Shown: positions 1 to 10,100, numbered from the stretch's first letter. The stretch: 17,208 bases of DNA from Acholeplasmataceae bacterium (GCA_016934175.1 JAFGTI010000067.1:1-17208); one strand, 5' to 3'. Notes: generated by a model from the letters alone, not told the origin. A program made the numbers and translations.

Positions 1-33
1 ATTAACATCTTTTTTAATGAAAGAGTTGTTTCT

Positions 34-837
34 ATGAATGCAAAAAATCGAAATATAACAATTCATACTTATCAAAAGATTATCGTCGTTTTTATGATCG
101 TTTTAATGATCATTTTTTCGTTTGTAGATTTTCATCTGTTTGATAATATAAAAGATGAAACGATGGTTACAAACGCTATCCTAAGAATCCTTGGTGGAGT
201 TGTTATTATAATCATATTAGTAGCTTTAGGTTACTCTAATATATTTCGGTTTAAGAGCTTAGGGAAGTCTTTTCTCATTATCATCCCCGCGTTGATTATC
301 TCAATCAATAATTTCCCAATGATTGCTTTCTTTGATGGAAGAGCAACGCTTACAGATCCAGTTTACCGTGTCTATTTATTTTTAATTGAATGTCTTACGA
401 TTGGTTTCTTTGAGGAAATAATCTTTCGAGCTATGATTTTATTATTCCTGTTGGAAAAACTTGAGCATCAAAAAAATGGTGTCTTGTTATCTATTGTTTT
501 TTCATCTATGTTATTTGGATTTATACATGTATTTAACCTTTACAGCGGAGCAGGTATTGCTGATACTTTTTTACAAATGGGATACTCCTTCTTGATTGGA
601 ATGATGTGGGCTGTGTTGTTTTTAAAAACTAGAAATTTATGGTTAATCATGTTTCTTCATGCGACTTTTAATTTTTTTGGACAGGTCATGTTCTATCTTG
701 GACATGTCAATGGCAGATACGATATTTATACAATTGTTATGACTTCACTTTTTGCTTTAATCGCAGCAGCATATTCAACTAGACTCTATATCAACATGAA
801 TAATGATTGGCTGATTCAAGAAAGACATCAAGTTTAG
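34..837 (+). CDS. CPBP-family intramembrane metalloprotease
   Basis: This is a 267-residue polytopic membrane protein of the CPBP (CAAX protease/bacteriocin-processing, Abi) family. The three family motifs are visible: the Glu pair E127-E128 followed by R132 (FFEEIIFR), the Phe/His motif ending at H165 (FGFIH), and H209 with N213 (FLHATFN). These residues form the metal-dependent active site inside the membrane. About seven or eight hydrophobic segments span the chain. Bacterial members process peptides or give self-immunity to bacteriocins, and many have no known substrate; nothing nearby names one here. The ATG at 34 follows a purine-rich GAAAGAG stretch. The gene points toward the minus-strand glycan operon, so it is a separate transcription unit. 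The family call is secure; the role is open. Confidence 0.9.
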   Translation: MNAKNRNITIHTYQKIIVVFMIVLMIIFSFVDFHLFDNIKDETMVTNAILRILGGVVIIIILVALGYSNIFRFKSLGKSFLIIIPALIISINNFPMIAFFDGRATLTDPVYRVYLFLIECLTIGFFEEIIFRAMILLFLLEKLEHQKNGVLLSIVFSSMLFGFIHVFNLYSGAGIADTFLQMGYSFLIGMMWAVLFLKTRNLWLIMFLHATFNFFGQVMFYLGHVNGRYDIYTIVMTSLFALIAAAYSTRLYINMNNDWLIQERHQV

Positions 838-1001
838 TGAATTAAGCATTTATAACGCTGAATAATGACCTAAAATTATAAATATCAAAAATCGTATTAA
901 AATTTCATATACAATCTACAATCATAATGAAATTATTGTGTGGTGCTCACCCCATTAAATTTTTTCAATATGGATATAGTTTTTTTAGAATTTAACTCTT
1001 G

Positions 1002-1040
1002 AATGCTCAATGGCAGTGTTTAGCCATCTGAGCATTTTTG
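1002..1040 (+). terminator. Rho-independent terminator after CPBP gene
   Basis: AATGCTCA (1002-1009) pairs with TGAGCATT (1029-1036), with an inner TGGC/GCCA pairing, and is followed by a T-rich tail. It lies about 165 nt past the CPBP stop and is oriented for plus-strand transcripts. Confidence 0.75.
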
Positions 1041-1100
1041 TATTTATTTTTTTCAATAATTTACATTATAAAAAGGATAGGTAGCCTTGAAATCAACAAA

Positions 1101-1134
1101 TCAAAAAAGGAGGATTACTTTTGTAATTCTCCTT
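1101..1134 (-). terminator. Rho-independent terminator of the glycan operon
   Basis: On the minus strand AAGGAGAATTAC pairs with GTAATCCTCCTT (one wobble pair) around an AAAA loop, and TTTTTT follows. It lies 23 nt past the stop of the second GH3 gene, which makes it the operon end. Confidence 0.9.
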
Positions 1135-1156
1135 CATTAAATTTAAAAATCAAAAT

Positions 1157-4100
1157 TTATTTATCTATAACTTTGAAAATATTCTTTCTTTTATCAATAT
1201 CACTCAATACATACATGCCACCACAGACAATAGTAAATGTAATGGATACGACTGTCGTGACCCTAATCAGACTTTTCCACCATACAACAACCGGTTGTAA
1301 TCTTGTCAAGTTAGAATAACCATCCATAGATGCGCTATAATTTGCAACAACATATAGTAATCGATGCATCGATTCTCTTAGATTTAAATTAAAGGTTGGA
1401 CTATTTCTCATTTCACTAGTGAAACTACTCAAAGTTCCTTTATCCAGAAAACAATCCGTCCCGTTCATAAATCCATCATCATAAACCATAAACAACTTAC
1501 CATTAGATCCTGCCATATCCGTTAGTGTATATCCCTCAAATTGCCATTCATCACGCAGGATATTCATCATCAGATTGTCATTAGCACTTGTCCATAAGGC
1601 TCCTGCTCGATTAAACGATGTCATCAACGAATGAGCATTGCCCATATCAGAACGAGTAGCATATTCCCAAGGTAATAAATATATTTCTCTTGCAGCCTGT
1701 TCACTCATCCATATGGATATTCCATTACGGTTAGACTCTTCATCATTAAATATAAAATGTTTAGGAATGGCTACGACACCTTGTTCTTGCATGGCTTGTA
1801 TCTCGTAGATTGATGCTATACCACTCAAAATCGGATCTTCGGAAAAATATTCTGAAGCTCTTCCACCAAATGCAACACGGTGCATATTCAATCCAGGAGC
1901 GTATAGGCCATGAAGATTTTTTTGTGCTTCATCATGTCCGCTTCTGCCATCAGCTGCAATCGCTTCACCAACCTTTGTAAAAATCTCTAAACTAAAACTC
2001 GAGGCAATGATTCCTTGATTACTCATTGAGGAAAAACCTTCTGAAGTGTTACTGATTCCATAAGGACCGTCATCTTCATCTGTCATTGGTTTTGCCACGC
2101 TAGCTAATGCAGGGGTAAAACCATAGCAGTTTGTCAAAGTTAAGAACATATCATCCTGTGAAATCTTGTCAAGAAGCAAATCCCACTGAGGATCAGAATA
2201 GGATAATCCCACCATCATTGCCAAGGTTAAGTCGGAACTTAAGTCATTAAAAGTAGGCATAATAGAATTATCTTTTTCAATGATACTCTTGTGGCTTGTG
2301 ATATCGTATTTTTCTTCAACAAGATTGGTCAATGCCAAATTTGTCTGTCCAGAGGGTAGTGTGTCTAGCCAATTATTGCGAGAAACATAGACAACATCGC
2401 CATCATCGGTGGCATTATTTGTGACACCTGAAAAACGATTAGGATCCATAAAATCAAGTTGATTGACAATTTGTGTACCCACTGCTGTATCGTTTGATTG
2501 ATTTGGTAATTCAATTGATGTTGCAGAAGATTCGGAAAAAATCTGATTATCAATACTTAATTGAGTTAACACTTTTTGGGCTAATGCTGCATTGCCTTCA
2601 GCATCCATTTCACTGTTTGCTGTTGTATAACCTTTCGCAGCTAAAATATTATTGATAGCATCATGCGAGTTTTGGGCAACGGTCAGATAATAATCTCCAC
2701 TATTGAGAATATATGTTCCTGCATTTTGTGAATCATACATTCTAAATTGTTCGAAAGCCACTTTCATACGTTCTACATCCGTTTTATCAGCGATAGTAGC
2801 ATCTAACGTATCACTTTCTCCAGCATCTAAAAGGGTTGTTTTTCCAAACCCAATAAGTTCCACAGAAGGAACTTCGATTCCAAACATCTGTGTATAATTG
2901 GAATATGGCTTTTGTAAATATATTTGAACAACTTCTTTACCTGCAACATCACCGGTATTTGTAACAGTCACACTAACATTGAAAGCTGTTGTTTGATTAT
3001 TAATATCTTTCTCTTCTGTGATTGTAAGTGCGCTATATTCAAATTCAGTATAGGAAAGACCATACCCAAAGGGGTAAGCCACATCTTGATAATAATCATA
3101 CTCGCCAACGCCTGCGCTCTTCATCACATAATCTTCATAGCGTGTTTCATAGTATCGATATCCAACATAAACACCCTCAACATAAACACCATAATACATT
3201 TGTGAATTGTTTAACCCTAACTCACTTGAATTGGCATATTCTGAGGAAAAACCATCATTTTCTCGCCAATACATTGCCGCAGGAGAAGAAAAGTTATCAT
3301 TTAAGAATGTATCCGATAAACGACCGGAAGGATTAACTTCTCCAATCAAAGCCTTGGCTACTGCGTTCATGCCAGATGCTCCAGGAAGACCTATCCACAT
3401 GGCTGCATCCACACCATAGTTTTCATTATATAGAAAATCACACTGAATATTTACTGCTGAATTAATCAAAACGACGATTTTGTCGATTTCACCCGCTCTT
3501 TTTTTAAGTGCGAGTTGTTCTAAAATTTGCAGTTCGTTAACTGTCAATGTTAAGTAACTGCCGTCAATACCATCACTGTCTTTCCAGGAAATATCAACGC
3601 CTTCACCGCTTTCACGCGTGATAACGGCAATAACCGTTCCACCGTGACTACTGTATTTATCACTGATACCTTCAGTTCGATATGTATTCCAAGAAGGTTC
3701 ATCAGTTACGAAGACACCACTCTTAATGCCACGATTAGTTTTGCCTTCTCCAGTTTTCAGAAAATTATAAATTTCATCATTAACATTTAAATTTGTTTGC
3801 TCTGTTATTGCTTGATATAAATCTATAAGCTCACCTTCACGGCGAACACCAGGACCATGTGTTGCATAGAAAATTTTACTAGAGCCACTAAGTGCAAAAG
3901 AAACATTTGAATTAGGTGTGAGCGGTAAAGCATCATTATCATTCTTCAGCAATACCAATCCTTCTGCTTCTACTTCTTCATTAATTGCACGATAATAGTC
4001 TTCAATATTATCAGCGTTCTTAAACTGTAACCAACTGATAATCTGTTCAGTTTCTCCATCTGCTAAATCTACTTTGACTTCAATATAATCCACAGTTCCT

Positions 4101-4234
4101 AAAAATGAACTGATTTCATTATTAAATATTGCTAGAGCGCCATTGAGCACAATCATCATTAGCATCAACGATGTAAATCTTACTAGCCACACTTCCCATA
4201 TCTTCCGTTTTAACAATTTCTTAAATGTTTTCAT
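1157..4234 (-). CDS. GH3 beta-glucosidase, inverted domain order, two membrane anchors
   Basis: This 1025-residue protein is predicted to be an exo-acting beta-glucosidase or glucanase of family GH3. Domains occur in the inverted order. The alpha/beta sandwich (about 85-310) carries RESGEGVD, with E211 as likely acid/base. The FnIII-like domain (about 385-520, YPFGYGLSYTEF) follows. After a linker comes the barrel (about 700-960), with DGP at 722-724, SEDP at 798-801, KH at 825-826 and likely nucleophile D906 in LTDMAG. This order is known from Ruminococcus albus and Butyrivibrio fibrisolvens beta-glucosidases. One hydrophobic helix lies at each end (about 17-36 and 988-1010); with a basic N-terminus and a Lys-rich tail, the catalytic body should face outward. 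The ATG is 1 nt past the upstream stop and is preceded by AAGGCGGTGA, close to a full Shine-Dalgarno, so translation is probably coupled. Substrate linkage is inferred from the nearby laminarinase. Confidence 0.9.
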   Translation of the reverse strand: MKTFKKLLKRKIWEVWLVRFTSLMLMMIVLNGALAIFNNEISSFLGTVDYIEVKVDLADGETEQIISWLQFKNADNIEDYYRAINEEVEAEGLVLLKNDNDALPLTPNSNVSFALSGSSKIFYATHGPGVRREGELIDLYQAITEQTNLNVNDEIYNFLKTGEGKTNRGIKSGVFVTDEPSWNTYRTEGISDKYSSHGGTVIAVITRESGEGVDISWKDSDGIDGSYLTLTVNELQILEQLALKKRAGEIDKIVVLINSAVNIQCDFLYNENYGVDAAMWIGLPGASGMNAVAKALIGEVNPSGRLSDTFLNDNFSSPAAMYWRENDGFSSEYANSSELGLNNSQMYYGVYVEGVYVGYRYYETRYEDYVMKSAGVGEYDYYQDVAYPFGYGLSYTEFEYSALTITEEKDINNQTTAFNVSVTVTNTGDVAGKEVVQIYLQKPYSNYTQMFGIEVPSVELIGFGKTTLLDAGESDTLDATIADKTDVERMKVAFEQFRMYDSQNAGTYILNSGDYYLTVAQNSHDAINNILAAKGYTTANSEMDAEGNAALAQKVLTQLSIDNQIFSESSATSIELPNQSNDTAVGTQIVNQLDFMDPNRFSGVTNNATDDGDVVYVSRNNWLDTLPSGQTNLALTNLVEEKYDITSHKSIIEKDNSIMPTFNDLSSDLTLAMMVGLSYSDPQWDLLLDKISQDDMFLTLTNCYGFTPALASVAKPMTDEDDGPYGISNTSEGFSSMSNQGIIASSFSLEIFTKVGEAIAADGRSGHDEAQKNLHGLYAPGLNMHRVAFGGRASEYFSEDPILSGIASIYEIQAMQEQGVVAIPKHFIFNDEESNRNGISIWMSEQAAREIYLLPWEYATRSDMGNAHSLMTSFNRAGALWTSANDNLMMNILRDEWQFEGYTLTDMAGSNGKLFMVYDDGFMNGTDCFLDKGTLSSFTSEMRNSPTFNLNLRESMHRLLYVVANYSASMDGYSNLTRLQPVVVWWKSLIRVTTVVSITFTIVCGGMYVLSDIDKRKNIFKVIDK

Positions 4235-4235
4235 A

Positions 4236-4772
4236 TTAATCTGTCACCGCCTTATTTTTCATTAAGGAATGATCTTCAACTTTTTGTGCTTTATAGAATC
4301 TCGATCTTTGAATCAGAGCAACTGTCGAAGTTAATATAACTGCTACAAGCGTTCCAATCAGGTTAGCAAAATAACTGTTTGAAAGAACAGAATCTACAGG
4401 ATCACCAACCGTACCTGAGACGATTGGATAAAGTATGGTACCTATTAAGGAATACTCAGCTAGAATGTTCATAAAGAAACTATATAACAGTGACATAAAA
4501 GCAATATAATTGAAAAAGCGTTTGTAACTGAATATGTCCATTAAAATGGGGTTTTTTGTAAAATAGTCTTCTGCAATATTTGCTGCAATAGCTAATACAA
4601 TAAAGACAATTGCCATGATATCTGCCGTCACGACTGCACGAGAAACCACACCTCCGTTAAATTCTGAAGGGCAGTTCACAGCGTATAACGTTAGCGCCGT
4701 AATTACCAGTACTAATGCAAGAACTGATAGATAAAAAGTCGTTTGTTTGTAAAAGGTTTTGGCTTTATTCAT
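4236..4772 (-). CDS. Four-helix membrane protein of unknown function
   Basis: I do not recognise this 178-residue protein. Four hydrophobic segments are visible at about 13-33, 48-68, 88-112 and 135-155. A short polar loop with a Cys-Pro pair lies between helices 1 and 2, and the C-terminal tail is charged and probably cytoplasmic. Its stop codon is separated from the GH3 start by one base, so the two proteins are very likely made together; the GH3 partner itself has two membrane helices. It may be a membrane subunit or assembly partner of that enzyme, which is inference from position only. The start follows a strong AAAGGAG site with good spacing. That site abuts an inverted repeat that could partly mask it. 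Confidence 0.85.
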   Translation of the reverse strand: MNKAKTFYKQTTFYLSVLALVLVITALTLYAVNCPSEFNGGVVSRAVVTADIMAIVFIVLAIAANIAEDYFTKNPILMDIFSYKRFFNYIAFMSLLYSFFMNILAEYSLIGTILYPIVSGTVGDPVDSVLSNSYFANLIGTLVAVILTSTVALIQRSRFYKAQKVEDHSLMKNKAVTD

Positions 4773-4781
4773 ACTTCTCTC

Positions 4782-4806
4782 CTTTACATAAACTCTTAAT
4801 GTAAAG
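4782..4806 (-). promoter_or_regulatory. Inverted repeat abutting a ribosome binding site
   Basis: CTTTACAT (4782-4789) and ATGTAAAG (4799-4806) form a perfect 8-bp inverted repeat with a 9-nt loop. In the minus-strand mRNA the second arm ends in the AAAG that begins the AAAGGAG site of the 178-residue protein. The hairpin could dampen translation, or the repeat could bind a protein. Confidence 0.4.
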
Positions 4807-4826
4807 AGTCATGATTAATTATTAGT

Positions 4827-6959
4827 TTATCCACGGATTACTCCATCTAACGAATAGAATTGAAAGTCATACATTGTCAACTCAGTAGAGGAATAAATAT
4901 ACATACAATCGATGATTGGTGCTTCGGCATGGAAAGTTCCGCCATGATTGTTGTTGTTGCTGATAAATAGTGTAATGACATTTGTCCCTTCGCGAAGTGT
5001 TAGATTGTCGATAATAAGAACATCTTCAAAAGGTGTTTTATGCTGAGCCAAGTCTTCTTTTTCATCAAGATTGGCCATTGGTAAGAAAATACCACCATAT
5101 TCCAACCACGATAAAGGCTCATTTCCATCCCACTGGCCATTGACGATGATTTTAAAGTCAGTATCTGACATGTAATTATAGAGTTCTCCGCCTTCTTCTT
5201 TAGATTTAGCTCCAAAGAAAACATACGATTCACTAGAGACACGAAGATAAAGAACAGCATCTGTTACATCTGCATCAGCTTCAATGACAAAATCAAGGAA
5301 AGCGCCATAATAATAAAGTTGTCTGACAAAATAGCCGTTGCTCACAGTGGATTCATTTGTATTCGTTCCATCACCCACAAAACTATAATCCATGATTAGT
5401 TGTTCTTCATAAGCATTAGTTGAAGTCCCTTGTCCATACTTGTCCGTAAAGTCAACCGCTTCAGCTTCAAATGTGTACTTTTTAAGCATCTTAGCATAGA
5501 CAGTCAAATCTTGGGTTAGGTTCATACTCTTACTGAACTTAATGGTGTAGGTAGAATCACGGAACCAACCAGCAAAAATATAATTTTCAATTTGTGGATC
5601 TTGTGGTGCGTCGTTTCCTACAGTTCCGTTATATGTTACATCAAGCGAAGTATATAGCACTTCACCTGCGCCTATATCATATACATAAGTAACTGTGACA
5701 TCGTCTAATTGAGTATTTTCTTCAATCCACTTAGCATATAGAGTCATGTCAGCAGTAACAGGTGTGTCATCAAATGTAAACTGATTAATGCATTCAGATT
5801 CAGTAAACCAACCACCAAATAAGTAGCCTTCGCGATCAACTATAGTAGGATCTACAACATATTTTGTGTATTTAATTGTTTGACTATCGGGTTGAATAGG
5901 TGCATCCACATAGTTATAATCAAAGTCAATTTGATATTCATGTAACGTCCAAGCTGCATAAAGTGTCATATCATCGTTTATAGTCGTCAAATCAACGAGG
6001 TATTCTTGAGGCAATGGTTCTTCTGAATTCGGATTGGTTTTAATCAAATACCAACCCGCAAAATCATGACCAACAAATGACATGGCATGCTCAATTGTCT
6101 CAGCCTCTGTTTCAATCGAGGCATTTCTCAATACTTCATAACTTAAATCGATACCATCTTCAATTGAAGCACGGTTTGTATCGAACGCAATTATATATGC
6201 ATTGCGACTCCAATGCGCATAAATGGTCACGTCAGCATCGATTGGCGTATCAAAGTTAAAAGGCAATCCGCCTACTCTTTCTGTATACCAACCAACAAAT
6301 TCATACTGATCTCTTGTTGGTACTTCTATTTGACTTACAGTATCTCCCAAACTCGCCGTGCTAATTATTGGTGTGGGAGAACCCGTAAAGTTGTAATCTA
6401 ATTTTATATATACCTTTTCTTGAACCCATCCTGCATATAAAACAAGGTCATTATTGACTTCCAAATTGAAATCATAAACCTGTGTACATCCTTCGTCAGT
6501 AAACCAGTTCACAAACGCATACATTTCATTCTCGTCGTAAACAGGAATTTCAGGTATTAAAAGTTTCGAACCCTTTTCAATTGATATAATCTCATCAGAG
6601 GTCCGATAATTCAAAAATTTTAATGTGACAAGACTAACAGTATTATCCCTACGCCACTTGGCGTATACCGTCATATTGTCATTGATCAATTGCGACTGAT
6701 TAAAAGCGTAGGTGGCATCTTCATCAGAGCTCAACATCCACCCATCAAATTCATAGCCAATTCGTGAAGGTTCTGTTGGAAGTGAGATGGTTTCTTCTGC
6801 CTCTACGACTATTTTTGTATAAATGCCCTGATAATTATCATGAAAAAAAACGGTGTACACTTTTAGTCTTTCAACTTCGGTAGAACCACCATCACAAGCG
6901 CTAAGGATACCCATACATAACAAAAATAGAGGTATAAAGAAATATAGTTTCTTTTTCAT
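4827..6959 (-). CDS. Surface lipoprotein with six InlB-type repeats and a CBM-like domain
   Basis: This 710-residue lipoprotein has a signal peptide ending in the lipobox LSAC (Cys22). Six Listeria-Bacteroides (InlB B-repeat, Flg_new type) repeats follow at about 34-102, 111-178, 183-250, 254-337, 341-411 and 421-491. Each carries the family pattern of a Gly-Trp or Asn-Trp near the middle and ends in LYAxW-like residues; the last ends in YAKM. From about 495 a beta-rich domain begins with YTFEAEAVDF, a CBM6/CBM35-like start, and runs to about 690. No catalytic motif is visible. It is probably a cell-surface glycan-binding or adhesion protein with the repeats as a stalk, acting with the GH3 enzymes on either side. 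The ATG follows AAAGGAG with good spacing. The repeat and lipoprotein calls are firm; the binding target is unknown. Confidence 0.9.
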   Translation of the reverse strand: MKKKLYFFIPLFLLCMGILSACDGGSTEVERLKVYTVFFHDNYQGIYTKIVVEAEETISLPTEPSRIGYEFDGWMLSSDEDATYAFNQSQLINDNMTVYAKWRRDNTVSLVTLKFLNYRTSDEIISIEKGSKLLIPEIPVYDENEMYAFVNWFTDEGCTQVYDFNLEVNNDLVLYAGWVQEKVYIKLDYNFTGSPTPIISTASLGDTVSQIEVPTRDQYEFVGWYTERVGGLPFNFDTPIDADVTIYAHWSRNAYIIAFDTNRASIEDGIDLSYEVLRNASIETEAETIEHAMSFVGHDFAGWYLIKTNPNSEEPLPQEYLVDLTTINDDMTLYAAWTLHEYQIDFDYNYVDAPIQPDSQTIKYTKYVVDPTIVDREGYLFGGWFTESECINQFTFDDTPVTADMTLYAKWIEENTQLDDVTVTYVYDIGAGEVLYTSLDVTYNGTVGNDAPQDPQIENYIFAGWFRDSTYTIKFSKSMNLTQDLTVYAKMLKKYTFEAEAVDFTDKYGQGTSTNAYEEQLIMDYSFVGDGTNTNESTVSNGYFVRQLYYYGAFLDFVIEADADVTDAVLYLRVSSESYVFFGAKSKEEGGELYNYMSDTDFKIIVNGQWDGNEPLSWLEYGGIFLPMANLDEKEDLAQHKTPFEDVLIIDNLTLREGTNVITLFISNNNNHGGTFHAEAPIIDCMYIYSSTELTMYDFQFYSLDGVIRG
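5487..6860 (-). repeat. Six tandem InlB-type (Flg_new) protein repeats
   Basis: These are six degenerate repeats of about 68-84 residues coded within the lipoprotein. They are diverged at protein and DNA level, so they look like an old expansion rather than a recent slippage array. Confidence 0.85.
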
Positions 6960-6980
6960 TGCTAACTCCTTTATTTACCA

Positions 6981-7053
6981 ATTATAAGAACATGTTGGAA
7001 TATTCTTTACATGGTGATATTGATTACCACACACTAAAGAATATTCCTAACAT
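6981..7053 (-). promoter_or_regulatory. Extended inverted repeat and possible promoter before the lipoprotein gene
   Basis: An 18-bp arm (6992-7009) pairs with 7035-7053, with a single bulged base. A weaker inner pairing (TGGTGAT/ATTACCA) lies between them. No U-tract follows on the minus strand, so it does not look like a terminator. A perfect TATAAT (6981-6986) sits 21 nt before the lipoprotein ATG, and one arm would overlap its -35 zone, where only a weak hexamer is visible. It could be an operator on an internal promoter, or an mRNA stability stem between two cistrons. Confidence 0.5.
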
Positions 7054-7117
7054 ATCCGTTTAATAATAGTTATTTATTGAATTTAATATGTAAAAAATAA
7101 TGATATTATAAAATGTT

Positions 7118-10100
7118 TTAGTCTTTTATCGATTCGGTTTTCTTACGACTAATAAACCATACTCCAAGTATGCACACAAATGTGATAGTTAGAGGAATGA
7201 TTGTGCCATTGATTGCACTGCCACAGCCAGTAGCAACTGCATCTGCTCCAGGTAAGCCTTGCTCACCTTGCTCACCTTGAATGCCTTGAATACCTTGTGG
7301 ACCTGTTGCTCCAGTTGCTCCAGTTTCACCTTGTGGGCCTGTTGCTCCAGTTTCACCTTGTGGACCTGTTGCTCCATCTTCGCCAACGACGATTCCAAGA
7401 TTAACAATTGCACCATCTGAGAAGGTAACAACCAATTCACCTAGTTCGTTGATTTCTGATAAAACAATACTACCATGTCCAGTGACTATTGTGTAGTCAG
7501 CAGAGCCTTTAATCCAACGGTCAAAAGTCCCTTGAATGGTCACTGTAAAAGTTCCTAATTCGGTTGTGCTTCCAGTAATCATACCAGTTGTCTGATTTAA
7601 AGTCAACCCTTCAGGTAATGTTCCAGCAATGATTTCATAATTAAATATAGTTGCTTTTTCTTTAGCACCATCAAAGCCTACATTGAGGCTGACAGTATCA
7701 CTTGCATTGATGCCGTAACTGCCATCTGCCCAATCCGAAATAATAATACCATTTTGAGAATGAGCTTGATTTGCATATTCACTGTACATGATCATAGAAC
7801 TATAGCGAACTATGTACCATTGGTTATTAGAATAATAACTTTCTTGGCCAGTTCCTTCATCGTCTCTACCAATATATACACCACCTAATGATCCTGTGAG
7901 TTCGTTAACATATGTTGCATCCCAACGACCAGCATAAGTGTTGTTTGCTGCAGTACCTTCATTTGTTGTGTTGTTTCCACCAGGTGCATGGTTATGTCCT
8001 GTACGAAGCATTAAATCTTCAGACGCGACATTAGCTTGTGGTGAATACATATCAGGATGGAAGAAGAAATTTTCTGCTCCCCATTGACCACGAACAAGTA
8101 TATTAGCCATATTAAAGCTTACAGGAGTAGGAATTGAACCAATACGTGCGAATGCTGACATTGCGCCTTCAGCTCCACCTTCTTGAATCGCTTTTTGCCA
8201 AGGAACTAAATAAATTTCACGTAGTGCTTGTTCTGATACCCAAACGAAAAGGTCTCCAGAGTTACGGTTTGTTTCTTGGTCGTTCAATAACATATGCTTC
8301 AAGTGACTACCAACACCACGATCTTGAATGCCCTTAACAACAGACTGAGCAAGCCAACCTGCATGGAATCCATCTTGTCCATAATATTCATTATTACGAC
8401 CTGAGAAAGGCGTACGATGGAAGTTGATAGCTGGATTGAGCCATTGGTCATAATCTCTATCAGCATCTAAATTCTTTAATAGACCCATTGCTGCTGTTAC
8501 TGATCCTTCTTTATAACCCAATTCAATATTCCAAGTTGCACCTATAGTCGCGTTATCACACCAGCTATATGTACGGTTCCAGTTCGTTGGACCATCAGCT
8601 ACACCACCAACAGGAATGCCAAGATTTGGAACTGGGTTACCGTTGTTACCACCATTCCATGAAGCAGTGAAGAAGTCATTCCAAGTCCATTGATTCATGA
8701 ACTTCATCCAAACCTCTACGCCTGTCATACCAGCAAACTTGCCTTCCATAATCATGCTGTCATCATTGAAAATAATACCGTTGAGTTCGTTGAAATAAAT
8801 CCAATCATCTCCAGCAGCTTCTCTTGCTGCAGTTTGAGCATCAGTATCTGCTATTTGGATCCATCCATTTAGCATATCTTCAGTAACGTCATAAAGTCCT
8901 TCATCATTTCCATTAAATCCATTGATACCTTCGCTACCAACGAATAGTTTATCAGAGTAGACATAATCACCAGTATTAACTGTTGCAGTTAATGTTGCTT
9001 CCATAATAGTGGTGATATAAACTAATTGACTAACTTCTTCAACGTTTGCATCTTCACCTTCTGTGATGAGTCTCATACTTGCTGTGAAGGTTTGGGCATT
9101 ACTTCTTGTACTAATAGAATCTCCTGTAGTAATTGGTTGAGTTACACGAACGTTGTATTCACGAACACCACCCCAACTAGTTGCAAAGTAATGTACATAG
9201 TCCCCAACTGCATAATCTTGAGTTGCTTTGCCGTCTGCGACTGGACCATTATCAATGAAAGTAATTGTTGTGATTTCACCAATTACAAAATAAATCTTAC
9301 CACCAGAAAGTAGATAAGTATCTAATGCAAAGTCACCGTCTACGGTTACTTCTGGAATAGCTGAACTATCCTTAGTAGCAACATAAACTTCACTAGTACC
9401 TCCTAATCCAAATTCATCACTAGTAGCATAAGAGCTTGCTGGGTTGAAATATGGATAGACCGGTTCCCAAAGATTGAGTGTAAATCTTGCATAATATTCC
9501 ATTAAATCCACAAATTCTTGTGTAACAACTAAACCACCGCTGTATACACCAGACAATTCTGTAACTTCTGCAGCATCGAATACACCAGGAGTGTGAGCTG
9601 CAATAAATTGATAGTAATTAACGCTTGAGGTTCCAGTGACACCTGTTGTCACGACAGTAACTTTGACGACATCGCCAATTTCATAAGATGCTGATTCATC
9701 AAATTCAGCAAATGATGAAACAGGAATACCATCAACTGTAGTTACAGGAGATACTGGGAATGTTGAAACCATAGCTGCTCTAGAAAGCAATACTTGTTCT
9801 TGATCAAATAATTTGTCATCTGCATCAACAACGCCATCAGCGTTCCAATCAGCATCATTCTTACGAAGAGAATAGTTTCTACCATTTTCAGCAGAGAATA
9901 AGTTCATGATTTCTATATCGGTGAAATCATCTAATCCAAGTAATGCATCGCCATTGATTGTCAATGTTGTTTGTGCAGTAGTTGCCGTACAATGTGATGT
10001 GTTTGATGCGAATAACTTGTATACACCATCTTCTAACTCAAAACCTTTGAATCCGTTACCATTTGCATCTGCATAATCATAAGAAGCCATGTCTTGCAAC

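Larger units (their letters stand above)
838..1156. other. Intergenic region between convergent genes
   Basis: This 319-bp stretch lies between the stop codons of the CPBP gene and the 1025-residue GH3 gene. I see no coding sequence in it. It holds two separate intrinsic terminators, one for each convergent transcription unit, listed separately. Confidence 0.7.

Noticed and set aside
7189..7440. Frame opposite in phase to the collagen tract, and a CRISPR-like look of the repeats
   Set aside because: The repetition is explained by Gly-X-Y codons in the GH3 frame; there are no spacers or cas genes.
7722..7750. GIIISDWADG in the large GH3 as the catalytic SDW motif
   Set aside because: It lies after the barrel at about residues 1241-1250; alignment of the two GH3 proteins places the nucleophile at D1140.
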